Source: Calliopum simillimum (Eukaryota; Arthropoda; Insecta; Diptera; Lauxaniidae). Taken from it: a stretch of 64,000 nucleotides of DNA. The notes beneath the pieces were generated by a model. The model was not told the DNA's origin and did not search any database. It worked only from the letters and a program-made list of their open reading frames with translations. How positions within the stretch are numbered: the first letter of the stretch is position 1; every line of letters starts with the position of its first letter. A program made the position numbers and the translations under genes. The DNA is taken from assembly GCA_951812925.1 (NCBI GenBank), contig OX638372.1:88929058-88993057 (forward strand), given 5' to 3'. Shown in pieces: positions 1 through 11,380 of this stretch.

Positions 1-187
1 AAAATAGAATAGCTGTAATTTTTCGCAAAGACCTAAAAAACTTGTTAGCCCGGGATCAGTTGAAGGCGAACTTTCAAATGTTTTAAACTGTTTCTTTATA
101 TCAACTTTTTAGATCGAAAGCCATTTTCACACCGAAAATGACAAAGTCAAATGTGTCCCGATGTCAAATGTACCCCAGTTTACCTTA
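1..187 (-). mobile_element. End of a pogo-like TA-target element (CACATTTGAC family)
   Basis: The window opens inside a copy of the same family as 25812-27844. Read on the minus strand from 187, it starts TA then AGGTAAACTGGGG. Two copies of a 14-base motif follow (GGGGTACATTTGAC at 163-176 and GGGACACATTTGAC at 146-159), then a stretch ending in a CATTTTC box, in the same order as the left end of the nested copy. Only one end is in the window, so size and coding content are unknown. The family assignment rests on the match between the two ends and on the TA at the boundary. Confidence 0.6.
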
Positions 188-3100
188 TCGGCAATGACGA
201 TATTGTATTCCTTAGTTCGGAATCATATCTGAAGTTTCCGCTCAGTCTTAAAGTCTAAGATACGAATAAGGAGAGAATCGTACCCATTTATTTAATGGAT
301 GAAAAGTGGCTTATATCAAAGTTGCCAACACAACAAAATTCCAGTCAGGGGGATGATTAATTAAAAGTGAATTTTTTTAACCATTTCGCTCATTCTCTTA
401 CGAAACAAATTATATTCCAATCGAAAGACTAAAGCCCGGCATAACTAATGGGTTGCCAGGTGTAGACATGCAAATAGAGACTAGCAATTCACTCTCATTT
501 ACTTACTTAATGAACTAAATATCAAAATAAAGACATTCCATAGGCTGAATACTTGCGGTTGGCACATAATTTGTTTCTTGAAAGCATGGTGCAATGGTTA
601 AAAAACATTCAATTTTAATAAATCATAACCTTGACAGGTACTTTTTAGGCAACCTGCTCCAGATATATTTTTAAGCATATTATCTATGATATAAACCACT
701 TTTCATCTATTAAACAGAAGGGTGCAATTCGCTCCTTATTTGTATCTCTACTGGCCATGATCATCTAATTTTTTTCGAAATTTGTAGTTGGGTTCCAGAT
801 TTTTATAAAAATTCACAGAGTTGTTCTAAGTGCTCAGCATGAAGTCTTCTCATTATTATTTTTTTTTTTTTTTGCAAGTTATGGGCATGGAACTTCAGAC
901 TGTTCAAGTGGTGTTTTTTTTTTGAAAAATTGATGCAATTTTTTTTTCTCAGGCCCGCCATTTTAACAAAAATAAATTTTTTTAATTTTTGTTTTCGGAT
1001 TCTTGTAACATTTTAAACGTTAGTTAAATTTCCATTTTTAAATTTGGATAATTTTGAAAATTTACAAAATGCCGGCCATTTTTTGAAAATTCTTAAAAGT
1101 TTATGATCTCAAAATAATATTTTTTTTTTTAATTTTTTATTACAGAAATTTGGATAAAAAACAAACATTTTGTAAAAAACTTGTTTTGTGCTAAATGGCT
1201 GTGAGAGTTAAGGGATTTTTTTCTAAAGAGTCACGTGATAATTTTTTTGTTTTGTGCTTTGATTTATACCCTCTAGGTGGTCAAAAAAAATATTTCAAAG
1301 TACAAGGATATAACTTCCATTGCTTAGAAAATACAAGGCATACAAAAAACCAATATTTCCTATAAATCATAAAAATAAGTATTGAGGAAATGACGGCCAT
1401 GTTTTGAAAAAACTTAAAAATTAATTTTTTTTTTTGGTTACTTAAAACGAATGTTTTTCATCCACCTTTCAAAAGATTTCCGTAAAAAAAATTTTAAGAA
1501 AAATTTTTTTTTTTTTTTTTCGGAAAATTGATTTTTAAGATTTTTCCCAGAAACTTCGTAATCTTATGCAATACACCCTGTATAAGTAAATTTTGATATA
1601 TTAAGCTCAGTAGATGTGACTTATTCAAAATTGATTGTGTAGGTTATACAAAATTTAAAGGAAAAAACCATATTTATTTGGCGAAACTTCTATTTAAGGT
1701 ACTTTAAATTAAAATAATAACTTATATAAAAAATAATCATTATAAAGAAACATAAATTTAAATCGAACTTTCGTGAACAAAACAAAAAAAAAAAAAAAAA
1801 ACAATGTCTCAAATTACTTAATTACTTGTGAGCACTTACCGACTAAGAAAGAAATATTATTAAAATAGGTTCATTGATTATTGACCACACGGTTATTTCC
1901 CACTGCATACATAGGATTTACCGTTATTCATGTTCAAACTTAACGCTAATACCTAAAGCTTAAATATGATAAAGTCAATGTCGAAAAAATTCGGAGATGT
2001 GTCCTTTTCGAAATTGGTCATTCAAATGTTTGGTGCCGTTGTATGCCGAAAATTTTCTGATTCTAAAAACATTTGTATTGATTTAAAGTTTTTGTTCTTT
2101 TCGGTGCACCGTGGTGTAGTTAGATTATCACAATTTTCAATTGGGTCGCTAGTTGTCATTGTGTTTCCAAACAACAAAAGTTTGCGTATCCCTTTCAATT
2201 CGATAACCACCGAATACAAAAAATAAGATAAAAAATCGCACGTTATTCTTTTCAAACAAATAATCTGCAAAAAAATGTCAAAGGGGGAAAAAGCAACGCA
2301 AGGTGTTGTACTCATTGCAATTTCGATAGCGCTCTTCAGTTTTTTTCCAACGCATTGCAAAACAACAAAAAATGAAATAAAAGTAACTAAGAAAAATACA
2401 GGTAAAAAACGTGGCAACTCCGCTGCAAAATTGTATGAGTGGCAGATCAGGAAAAACAAAAAAAAAGCCACGTTTTCAATGAAAAACAGCGCATAAAAAG
2501 TTTGCAACTGCAGTTCGCATTTAATTGAAAATTTCTCTGACCGAAAATTGATTCAATTAAATTCGCAACTGTGAGTTGACAACACTGGTATGGGATATTG
2601 CATAAGGTCCTTTTTTTTTGTTGTGTTGTTACTCAAGCATGGATGGAAACTTTACGGGTAATAGAATCAAATTGTAAACGAAGTGCATCCAGTAGAAGAA
2701 CCTAAATGAAACAAACTTCCATTCATCGAATTAGCGAAACATATTGTTGCTTTTTTGTTGGAGCAAAATTTTCACATGAGTTGGAGATAAAATGATTATT
2801 TTTAAAAGAACTCTTGATTCTAGTAAAATTGAATACATGGGTCCGTTCGTCACGATGCACACTGAGGTCAAATGAGCAAAAAGTGTGATTTAATGTGTAT
2901 TAACTCATGTGGTGGTCATTTTTTCTACTTGATTATCATCAATTTTGGATATTCAAGTATGTAGAATTTTCATCAGAATAGAGCAGATTTTAAGCTATTT
3001 CTTTTGCCTCACCTTTATATTTTTGGGTGCTCCCATGCAAAATTAAGATATGAATATTAATTTAGTATGGGAGCCCCTTAAATTGGTAGTATGATTGAGA

Positions 3101-3197
3101 GAAATGTTGTAGTAGAAAAAATAATGGAGATCGGTGAACATAATTTTTAAAACTAAATATACGAATGCGCTTGCTACTTCGTTTTGTCTCGGCAAAA
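188..3197. other. AT-rich DNA without a recognisable gene
   Basis: Long poly-T and poly-A tracts occur near 855-872, 1500-1520 and 1780-1802. The phrase GGCCATTTTTTG or close variants recur near 950, 1070 and 1395, which suggests a worn repeat. Open frames at 2022-2507 (minus) and 2275-2496 (plus) overlap each other on opposite strands, are biased to Phe/Leu or Lys, and match no family I know. I do not call them genes. Confidence 0.5.
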
Positions 3198-3733
3198 AAC
3201 CTTGTAAACGAAGCGCTATGCAAAAATAGTATAATATCGATGACTCACAACGGAAGGGCAATGCATATAAAGCAGTGATCGGCGTCCTATAGCACAATTG
3301 TGCACTCAAAAATTTATCTATCTCTGTCTATCCTTTTCTAAATTTCATCTTTCTTCTCTCAAACATAAATTCTCTCTCTTAAAATTGCCAACCAGTGATA
3401 TAAAGGGAAAAAACAAAGAAATTTGAATTTTTGCATGTGCTGTGTTTTTCTTGTAGCTGTGATTCTCGTCAATCTATGCTAAAAGTTAAATAAAGTATGC
3501 TTGCAGAGTTCTATAAGATGTCGGCAATGCGTCTGATGAGAAATAGACTTATTATAGTCAATTTTGACCTGTGGTGGGTCCCGAAACTAGTAACGCAAAC
3601 TAGCCTTCCGATACATTTTTTGCTTTTTTTATTTATGTGTATTTTTGCCTTGTTTTTTGTGTTTTTATTGTTGTTTTACTCAAAAACACTGAACAGTAAG
3701 CTCCAACCATCAATGTATTTTCATTGTTGCTAA
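3198..3733 (+). repeat. Short interspersed repeat, copy A
   Basis: This segment matches 56423-56882 closely over about 410 bases, both starting at ACCTTG(T/C)AAACGAAGCG. Copy A carries a 125-bp MITE that copy B lacks. Copy B ends in an A-rich tail, so the family may be retroposed, but I see no clear A and B boxes and no coding frame. The start is the same in both copies, which argues against random 5' truncation. The family is not recognised. Confidence 0.6.
3273..3397. mobile_element. 125-bp hAT-type MITE
   Basis: The insertion is defined by comparison with the uninterrupted copy at 56423-56882. It is flanked by an 8-bp direct repeat ATATAAAG at 3265-3272 and 3398-3405. Its ends are CAGTGATCGGC and, reverse-complemented, CACTGGTTGGC. 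An 8-bp TSD with CA-starting inverted ends is the hAT signature. There is no coding capacity, so this is a non-autonomous element. Confidence 0.8.
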
Positions 3734-3839
3734 TAATTTGAATTTATAGTTCTTAGTATTCGAGTGAAATTTAGTTGGATTATCTCAAAAAATGTTTTCA
3801 GTATAGCGTTTTGAAGCTTTTTTTTATATGGGAGGAGCC

Positions 3840-4735
3840 ACGACCTCTTGTCAAAAATTCGCTAGCGCTTACAATTTGTAGTATTTATGTGTATTTTGGT
3901 TGCATTGTCGTGAAAAATACTTCAAAAGTTGCATTTTGAATACATTCTTTGTATGGGCGGTAGGCGTGTCCGTTGACCGATTTCGCTCATTTTCAATCCC
4001 CCGAGCTAACTTTGACGACAGAGGCTGTTAGTGATGAGAAAAATTAGTCTTGGTCTTGCGTCTTGTTCTTGGTCTTGATAATTTTGCGAGACCAAGACCA
4101 AGACCAAGATGCTGATATTTTTGCAAGACCAAGACCAAGACTGCTATGGTCTTGTTCTTGGTCTTGCACACGATAATCGTCATGATCAAGACTGCTTATC
4201 AGTTTTGGTAATTTATAGTTAAAAAGTATTTCACGCCCGTTTCGAAGATAAAATCATCTCTCAATTTGAATTTTGGCATCTTAAAAACCCAACTGCTTTG
4301 GAAAAAAATGTTTTTAAAACTTTGAATACCCAATATCTCTAGAAATGTTTTCAAGACCAAGACCGAGACCGAGACCAAGACTTAATGTGCAAGATCAAGA
4401 CCAAGACTCAATATCAAAACCAAGACCAAGACTCAATGTGCAAAAACAAGACCAAGACCAAGACTGCTATTGTCTTGGTCTTGGTTTGCTCATCACTAGA
4501 GGCTGTACACCAAATTTCATTGAATTATCGTGCTTAGTTTTCCCAAAAAATGTATTTCCACACACAGCCAGCCAGCCACCCGGCCAGTGAGACAGACAGA
4601 TATGGCTATATCAACTCAGGAAGTGACGCTGATCAAGAATATATATTTTCTATATTTGCCACGCCTCCTTCTCTGCGTTACAAACGGAAGGACAAAGTGA
4701 ATATACCCTGGGTGTAGGGTATAAAAAAACTATCG
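3840..4735 (-). repeat. Interspersed repeat carrying a hAT-type MITE
   Basis: The text from 3840 to 4735 (without 4029-4498) shares phrases with 55425-55760 in the opposite orientation: runs around 'cgctcatttt', 'accaaatttcat', a GACAGACAGA-like stretch, and an end at GGGTATAAA. Several dipteran dispersed repeats end in a similar ATACCC/GGGTATAAA motif. I cannot assign a named family. No reading frame is seen. Confidence 0.35.
4029..4498. mobile_element. 470-bp hAT-type MITE with hexamer (CTTGGT)n ends
   Basis: The ends are TAGTGATGAG and CTCATCACTA. An 8-bp TSD GAGGCTGT lies at 4021-4028 and 4499-4506. Just inside both ends are arrays of the hexamer GACCAA/TTGGTC, in both orientations, so the subterminal zones can fold on each other. 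The core near 4200-4340 is unique to the family. A second copy sits at 36092-36635 with its own TSD. The 81-codon frame at 4345-4590 (Arg-Pro and Asp-Gln repeats) is an artefact of the hexamer and not a gene. Confidence 0.85.
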
Positions 4736-5065
4736 ACTTGGGTAGCTGATTCCAAATCTGGATTTAATTTAAAAAAAAAAAAAAAAAAAAAATGACGGAT
4801 CCAACATAGCGGACCATTTTCTCAAAAAATGATTATAACACGACTGAATTTGGACAGGTCACTGATTCCAAATTCGGAATAAAATTTTTCGATAACAAAA
4901 TGGTGTATCCAAAATGACGAACAATTTACTCCGAAAATATTTATATCAAAACGAATTTGTGGCTAAGAGGGTTTTTAAGGCTGTTGATTCCATATTCGGG
5001 ATCAAGTTTTTCGAAAACAAATAGGAGCACCCAAAATGGCGTACGATTTCGGGCTAAATGAGAGA
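4735..5065. repeat. Tandem repeat, about 115-bp unit, nearly three copies
   Basis: Three successive units share CTGATTCCA(A/T)AT(T/C)(C/T)GG, then a T/A-rich stretch with TTTTTCGA(A/T)AACAAA, then ATCCAAAATG(G/A)CG-like text, then ACTCNNAAAAT. Units begin near 4750, 4862 and 4983. The units are diverged. No coding sense is visible. Confidence 0.6.
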
Positions 5066-6814
5066 TAGGCGCAATGCAATGCAAGATGACTCCGAAAGTC
5101 CCATTAATTCTCATGTTTTCCAGTGGAGGCGTAAATATAAATGATACAAATGTTTGCAATTGTTGGTTGAAAACAGACAAGAACCATGCTCTATGTCGGT
5201 TTCATGTAATCCAACGCCATGTCTATGCTTCTTTTTGGAAGAACTTCTCGGCAGTATTTTCAATGGAACTTAAGAGCAAAGTTCAAACATGGCGTATTTC
5301 TTTAAATACTGTTCAAATTCATTGAAATTCAATTTTATTAAAACATTTAAGAGATAAAAAATATGCTTGAATGTCGTTGAAAGTATTCCCTTTCCAAAAA
5401 TGTGCATATTATTTTTGTAATATCATCACTGAAAATATTATTCCATACGACAGCGGACCAGCACAAACCAACAACGAATTGCACAAAATGTAATTCCATT
5501 TGACCAACCTTTCATTGGCAAGGTTGTTATGTCAAATGCTGTAGCTTTAGGTTTCTTGTTCTCATTTTTCATACATAGATTTTCTGTCTTTGTCCACTTA
5601 ATATCAATGCTATCAGCCGCCAATGACCAGTGTTGAATGCTGCCGCCACCATCGTTCCGTATGATGTTGCACCCGCAGGGATTCAATTTCAATTTTGCTG
5701 CGACGAGATTTCTGCAGCTCCTTATAGAGCATACATTTTGAACATTTGGTGAATTTGTTGTTGTTTTTGTTGGTGATCACTGTCCCGTAACTGGCATTCT
5801 GTGCTGCTGCTGCAGGCGGATTTCTGTGGTCCTTTTTTCATATTTTTGTTAATTTTTTTTTTATATTTTTTATATTTTTCCCTTTCATGTGGCAACATTT
5901 GTCATTTTTGTGGTTTTAAGATTTTCATTTGGCCAAAAGAAAGCAAACGAAACGAAATAAAAACGACCCGAAAATAGAGCATTTTTTGATGTTTTTTTAT
6001 CATTTCTTGTTGTTGGTGCTAGTGATTTTAATGAAAAATCATATCATAACCGGATGTTGTTCATTGCTGTGGGTGGAATATCAATGAATGTACGAAAAAA
6101 TGTTAACAGAAAATTTGGGCAAAAAAACCCTAAGGATTTCAAGAAATTACAAGCAGATTGTGATGTTTTGCGTGCTCCGGAGTATAAGTGCTTTTCCTAT
6201 CTACCTTTTTTTTCGGCGCAATTTAACTAAAATCAATATGAACATTTTCTGCTTAGGATTTCGTTTTGTTTTATGTATAGTACATAGATAAAATCCCTAA
6301 TTTGGAAAAATTTAAAATTCATTAATTTATCATAATTTTATTTTCATTTTCATGAAATATTTACTTTCCTTTGGCATTATTTTACACCCTATAAGATTTC
6401 ATTTTTTCATGTTCACTTGACTTTTTATTGCCATCACTTCATCATCATCATCATCAGTGCATCACAGCGCAGTACCATCATTTTGGGGGCAACTCAACTT
6501 GCAGTACAGTGCATTGGCTCTCAATTTTTCTACGAAAAACTATTTGTCAAAGGACTGGCTGTCCATCTATCTATGCATTTCTTTTAATATTTTTACCATT
6601 TTTCCTGTTGATTCATTTATCTTCCAAGTGACGCTACTAAATAAATCTATTTGAGAAATTCAATTGCAAACATTGACTTTTATCTATCAACTTTGTAGTA
6701 TGTAGTCTTCTTGGAAGCCATATGGACATACACGCACGCATGCTCCATAAACACTTTTATACATATATTCACATATTTACACATTAACAACGATAGCCCC
6801 ATTAGAGATGGGAG
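5066..6814. other. Unassigned DNA, no gene recognised
   Basis: The composition is less extreme than upstream and could be single-copy. There is a (CAT)n microsatellite at about 6435-6460. Open frames of 60-85 codons (for example 5438-5692 minus and 6428-6654 plus) show no family motif. Nothing here can be supported as an exon without transcript data. Confidence 0.4.
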
Positions 6815-7956
6815 GGTAAGCGACTTTTACACATGCGGTAATCACCGCAATATAGTAATAGTGTTGCAGATGTCAAACACCAGAAGGCGGAAACAGCGAC
6901 TCTTCGACAGAGATGTTTCCTAACCGTGTGTGCTGAAAGCGAAGCGTCTAGTGGCACAGCCTTTAACATGGCGGAAAGCTTAAGAAACCGAATCGTAATG
7001 CTAAGGATAACAAAGAAACCAACGAGATAACCAACTTAATGGTGGAACGTAGAAATCGCGGAATTAAGGAGAAGTTGCAACCGTACGCGGAGAAAAGCAC
7101 ACTGTGCACGGTACTAAGCCGAATATAAAACACACTGGCAGCAATTGAAGAAGGCCATACAGGCAAGTAAAAATTCTTGCTTTGAGAAACTGCAAGACAG
7201 CGCTGACACTGATCTCAGGGGCAGAGCCTACAAGTTGGTTATAAGTACAATAAGAGGACCCAGAGCAACACAGCCTACCAACTCATGGACAGAGTGGTTG
7301 CTGTACTTTTCGCTTCGCAAGGAGATTCTTGCTTACTACTATCCTTCCACTGAAATTGAAGACATCGCTGAAGTGACTACAGACTACTTGCTCCGAAGAA
7401 AATTGTGGACAACAAAGCACCAGGTTTGGATGGTATCCCTAATGTAGCAGTCATCCAAGTCAATCCAGAAATACTTATTAGGATGTTAACTGCGTGCTTA
7501 GATGAAGGCGTTTTTCCCGTCTTCTGAAAACGGCAGAGGCTTGTCCTGCTCGACTCATTGGGGAAAGTGTTAGAAAGAATCATCGTTTACGGGAGACCCT
7601 TGAAAGCCCAGAAGGCTTATCCAAAGCCCAATTCAGTTTCCGACGTGGGAAATCGACTGTTGATGCGATACAAGCTGTACTGAAAATTGTACGTGAAGCA
7701 AAGGGCAGATAAAAGATGAAAAGGTGGAGACAAGAAGTACTGCGCAGTAGTAACACTCCACGTCAGAAATGCCTTTAACTCAGCAAGCTGGCCTCGAATT
7801 ATAAGAGAACACCAAAATATCTAAGTACTTCGAATAATTGAAAAATGATGGCGTGAAACAGTACAGAGTCCCACAAGGTGCACCGCAAAGATTGGTATTA
7901 GATCCCACGTTATGGAACGCGATGCCTGATGGCATATTGAAGATTAGTCTACCTAC
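6815..7956 (+). pseudogene. R1-clade non-LTR retrotransposon remnant, 5' part
   Basis: Translated in shifting frames, this segment follows the order of an R1-type ORF2. First comes the end of the endonuclease (a SDFxxxxNHRNIVIVL-like stretch near 6820), then the linker with KKAIQASKNSCFEKLQDSA and GPRATQ near 7147-7270. The start of the reverse transcriptase follows: KKIVDNKAPGLDGIPN near 7400, then DEGVFP and LDSLGKVLERII near 7500-7580. Many stops and frameshifts show it is dead. It is cut at 7956 by a mariner and resumes at 11381, where the catalytic YADD motif lies. R1 proper targets 28S rDNA; here there is no rDNA, so this is a dispersed R1-clade member. Confidence 0.75.
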
Positions 7957-8032
7957 TATTGGGTGTATGCATTAATTTCCATCTTTTTTTTTTTATTTGA
8001 GACTTTATTTAAAGAACATGGTACCATGTATT

Positions 8033-8579
8033 TTATTCAAAGTATTGCCCATCGCTAGTATCTACTTTTTCCCATCCATCTAGCAATTTATGGATTCCAT
8101 CCCAGAAAAACTGCGTCGGCTTGGCAGCCAAAAACGAATCGAGCCAATTTTCGATATCGTGAACTGAAGTGAAGCGTATTCCTGATAGGGCATTCTGCAT
8201 CGATCGGAACAAATGGTATTCTGATGGTGCAAGGTGTGGCCTATAAGGCGGGTGAGGCAAAATTTCCCATCCGTTGTTTTCCAGGTAATTTTTGACTGGG
8301 GCAGCAATATGTGGCCGAGCGTTATCGTGGTGGAAAATGATTGACTCGTTTCTGGTCGCATACGTTGGCCACTCTGCCTGGATTTTCTGCTTCAATCGGA
8401 TCGATTGTTGACGATAGAGTTGAGCATTAATGGTTTGGCCACCTGGCAACAGCACCTAGCTGGTCCTGACCAGGACGTTCTTTGTCTTCGACATCAAAAT
8501 TACCACTTTTAAACCGTCGAAACCACTCACGACAGCTTGATTCAGCTGGACCATAGTCCCCATAAACTTTTACAAGAAT
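8033..8579 (-). pseudogene. Mariner transposase, C-terminal part, deleted and mutated
   Basis: On the minus strand the segment starts with the first HTH end (VYGDYGPAESSCREWFRRF, near 8570-8515). It then jumps after the DVEDKERPG stretch straight to LLPGGQTINAQLYRQQ, so about half of the catalytic domain is lost. The remaining block has the second catalytic Asp in HHDNARPH. The third position lies 34 residues on, in APSEYHLF, where the family has Asp (mariner is DD34D). The two neighbouring residues of the HPPYSPDLAPSD motif are also changed (YRPHLAPSE). The C-terminus GWEKVDTSDGQYFE is family-typical. The protein cannot be active. Confidence 0.85.
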
Positions 8580-11117
8580 TGTAACATGCATTCAAGATTT
8601 TTGATACCTTTTTATATTTAGGGGTAGAAGGATTTTGTCGGGACTTCTGGCAGCTGCTAGCTATTCAGCCTGTGGGGGGGTTCACCGTAATACCCAAATA
8701 TACCTTGTTGCAAAATTTAAATTTATAAGTCCCTAATGCCTATATTTATGAAGACAATAAAAATTAACCTATACTGAAACCAATTAAAGCAATGACCTAC
8801 AAGAACTATGAAATCGTTAAATTACTATTAATTATCCAAAACTAACCGAAACAAAAAAAAAACCAATATTTGAAATAAATCATAAAAAAATCTAAAGGGG
8901 GTTATCCACCTTGACACCACGCAAAGGTTGACATCTTTTGGTAACATTTAGATGTCAACTCTGTACCCGCCCAACCATGATCCCTAGTTGAAAATTTTGT
9001 AGGAATCCCTTTTTGCAGGCCTACGTCACTTTACCACCAAGGAAATCACATTGAGATTTTACAAATTCATTTTCGAAATTTACAATATTTTATTCAAAAA
9101 AATTGGATATCAACTTAAAATTACAAAAACAAATTTTGCTAGTTAGCATAATAAGAAAAAAAAAAAAATCAAGAGATTTTTTAATGTTTATTTCTTTAAA
9201 CTACTAAAACATATTTTTGTTTTGTTTTTTTAAACTTTAAGATTTTTTTTTTTTTTTTTTTCAATTCAGTTAGAGTTAAGTTTTTTTTTTTTTTTTTTTC
9301 TGGTTTTTAACAAAAGAAAAATAGATAGAATTTAAGCATTTTTTTTTTTTTTATAGAATTTAAGATAAAAAGATTTAATAAAAATAATAATAGTTTACTA
9401 ACTCACCATATTATCAGCGCAGAAAGGCCCTTCATTGTTGATCTGGTTGCATAGGTATTTATATGTTATGATATGTTTAATTCATTATTATATATGTACT
9501 CAAATTCTATGCACTTGACCTACTTATTTGATTTTACTAGTCACTATTTTTCTAAACAAAGAATTTTTTTTGATTTTTGCAGTTGAAGTTGACAGCTATA
9601 ACACAAATACTTTTTCTCTTTTCGAAAACGAAGTTAGAAAGCAAAAGCGGTGTTTTTGTTTGTTTTTAACAACAGTAAAGTATTTTACCAAGAGTGGTAG
9701 CAAATCTGTTTTTGCAAACACAATGCTTTTGCGTTCTCTCTTGCGTGCGATTTTGTTTGCGTGCGTTTTTTTATACAAGATTTTGTTATTGTGTGATAGC
9801 TGTTAATTTTTTTAGGTTGTTTTTTCTTATTTAGGTATTCAATATATATATACATTTTTTTCTCTTTATATATAGATTTGATTTTAACTATTTTTCTGTT
9901 TTTTTAGGGGTTTTTTATTTTATATATATCTATAATATTATAGATTAACTTTTTTTTTTTTTTTTTTTTTTTTAGGAACTACAATTTTTGCTTACTTATA
10001 TTTTTTTTTCTTTTCTGATTCACTTATTTCTTTTACTTTTACATATATTAATATTTGTCTAATTTTATTTATTTCACTAGCTTTAAATGGAGGTTTCTGT
10101 GGTTCAAAAAACACTAACTTAACCACTTAAAATTTTAGAATTTAACCAGATTTTAGGTACTTATCACTGCACTATTAATGCGGCCTACATGCAATTGCCG
10201 AAAACTATGGTTTATGCGTTTGTTTTATGTAACATCTGCGAGTAGACTGGTGGAAGAAGTTTTTTGATGAGATGTTGAGAGTTGTTTGGTGATGATTTTG
10301 CTTCTTCTGCGTTCGCAAAAACGGTATTTGCCACAAAGTACGTTAAGCAAAATGCTTTACAAAAAATGAGGGTAGGTGAATGGCTAATGCATTCCCCTAC
10401 ATTAATCGATCTGTTTCAAAAAAAATATTCAATAGAATTTTTAATGTTTAAGGTAATTTAAATTCAACATATTTACCATTAGTTTTCTGATGATCATTTA
10501 GCTAACGATAATTTAAATCAGTTGATCAAATATGATCAAGAAATGAAGTTTTGTAGTTTTTCTTGAAATAGGAACTTTCCCAAAAAATATACTTTTCTTT
10601 AGACGTACAGTCACAAATGATGAAGGCAGCAAGATGAAAGAATTATTATTTTTACAGACTAAAAATTAAAAGTTAATCACTGATGTTGCTGCAATTATAT
10701 ATGAATTTGTATACTAGATTATATGTATACCTTTAAATTTTCAGGCAATTGGTGTGGACGATCCGAACTCGTGTAAGTCTTCTTAGGAAAGAACGATCAC
10801 CAAAAAATTATAATAGTAGGAAGTCTAAATTTGAGTACTAAAATATGGTCGATGATACTTGTCATGCTGACCCGGATATAAGTAATATTTTACAGTACAG
10901 TACATAACTCATTTTAGAAGAGAGTGCTGCCAAAATAAGGAGTACGTTATAGAAATATCAGATTTTTACGAAAAAGTTTCGCAACTTTTGTTAAATTTGA
11001 CTTATAGCAAAAATAAATCAAAAATACAAGCAACTTTGCAACAAAAAATAATAAGAAATATCATTAGTAGAAATAAATTCATCACACCTTCAACTCATCA
11101 AACACTTGTACATTACA
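8580..11117. mobile_element. 2.5 kb non-coding insertion with TG...CA ends inside the mariner
   Basis: The mariner reading frame is contiguous across 8579 and 11118, so the block between is an insertion. Its ends are TGTAACATGC and GTACATTACA, giving a short TGTAA/TTACA inversion. GAAT is duplicated at 8576-8579 and 11118-11121. TG...CA ends with a 4-bp TSD fit an LTR-type element, possibly a very long solo LTR. I found no internal LTR pair and no pol motif. The block has heavy poly-T tracts (9249-9270, 9281-9299, 9951-9973). The 92-codon frame at 9528-9806 has no recognisable domain. Confidence 0.5.
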
Positions 11118-11206
11118 GAATGCGATGACTTTCGGCAGCTGTTTTCTTTGAAGTAGTGAAGTAAAACTTCCCCCAAATGTTGCTTTTTCGGCACGAACTC
11201 GGACAT
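11117..11206 (-). pseudogene. Mariner transposase, N-terminal segment
   Basis: The minus-strand ATG at 11206 opens with MSEFVPKKQH, the usual mariner N-terminus. It continues to the AAESHRIL box, but only after a one-base frame change. At 11117 the gene is cut by the 8580-11117 insertion and resumes at 8579 with ILVKVYGDYGPAES. This shows that the two pieces belong to one mariner. Confidence 0.75.
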
Positions 11207-11380
11207 TTTGGAGCACAGTAAAATTTATGATGCGGATGAAAATTTTCAAATCTAATGATGCAGAGTTGTTGACAGATGCCTAAGCTTCAGATATGACGTT
11301 TCTGATCTAACATTTAAGTCACCATGTATTGATGGCGACATCTTTTGAAAAACGATGGAAATTAATGCATAGACCCAATA

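Larger units (their letters stand above)
7959..11378 (-). mobile_element. Internally deleted mariner, split by a 2.5 kb insertion
   Basis: Inverted ends begin TTGGGTGTATGCATTAAT on the left and TTGGGTCTATGCATTAAT on the right. TA dinucleotides at 7957-7958 and 11379-11380 are the target duplication. Removing 7959-11380 rejoins the R1 remnant across its LPT...VGYADD region. The transposase runs on the minus strand. Its N-terminus is at 11206 and its C-terminal half at 8579-8033. The middle of the gene, including the second HTH and the first catalytic Asp (the TGDE box of the family), is missing near 8455. Confidence 0.85.

Noticed and set aside
2022..2507. 161-codon minus-strand frame with a hydrophobic N-terminal half
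   Set aside because: Overlaps an equally long-looking plus frame, sits in AT-rich DNA and is rich in Phe/Leu from A/T runs. No domain, no splice context and no repeat support.
4345..4590. Arg-Pro / Asp-Gln repeat peptide
   Set aside because: Direct product of the GACCAA hexamer array in a MITE.
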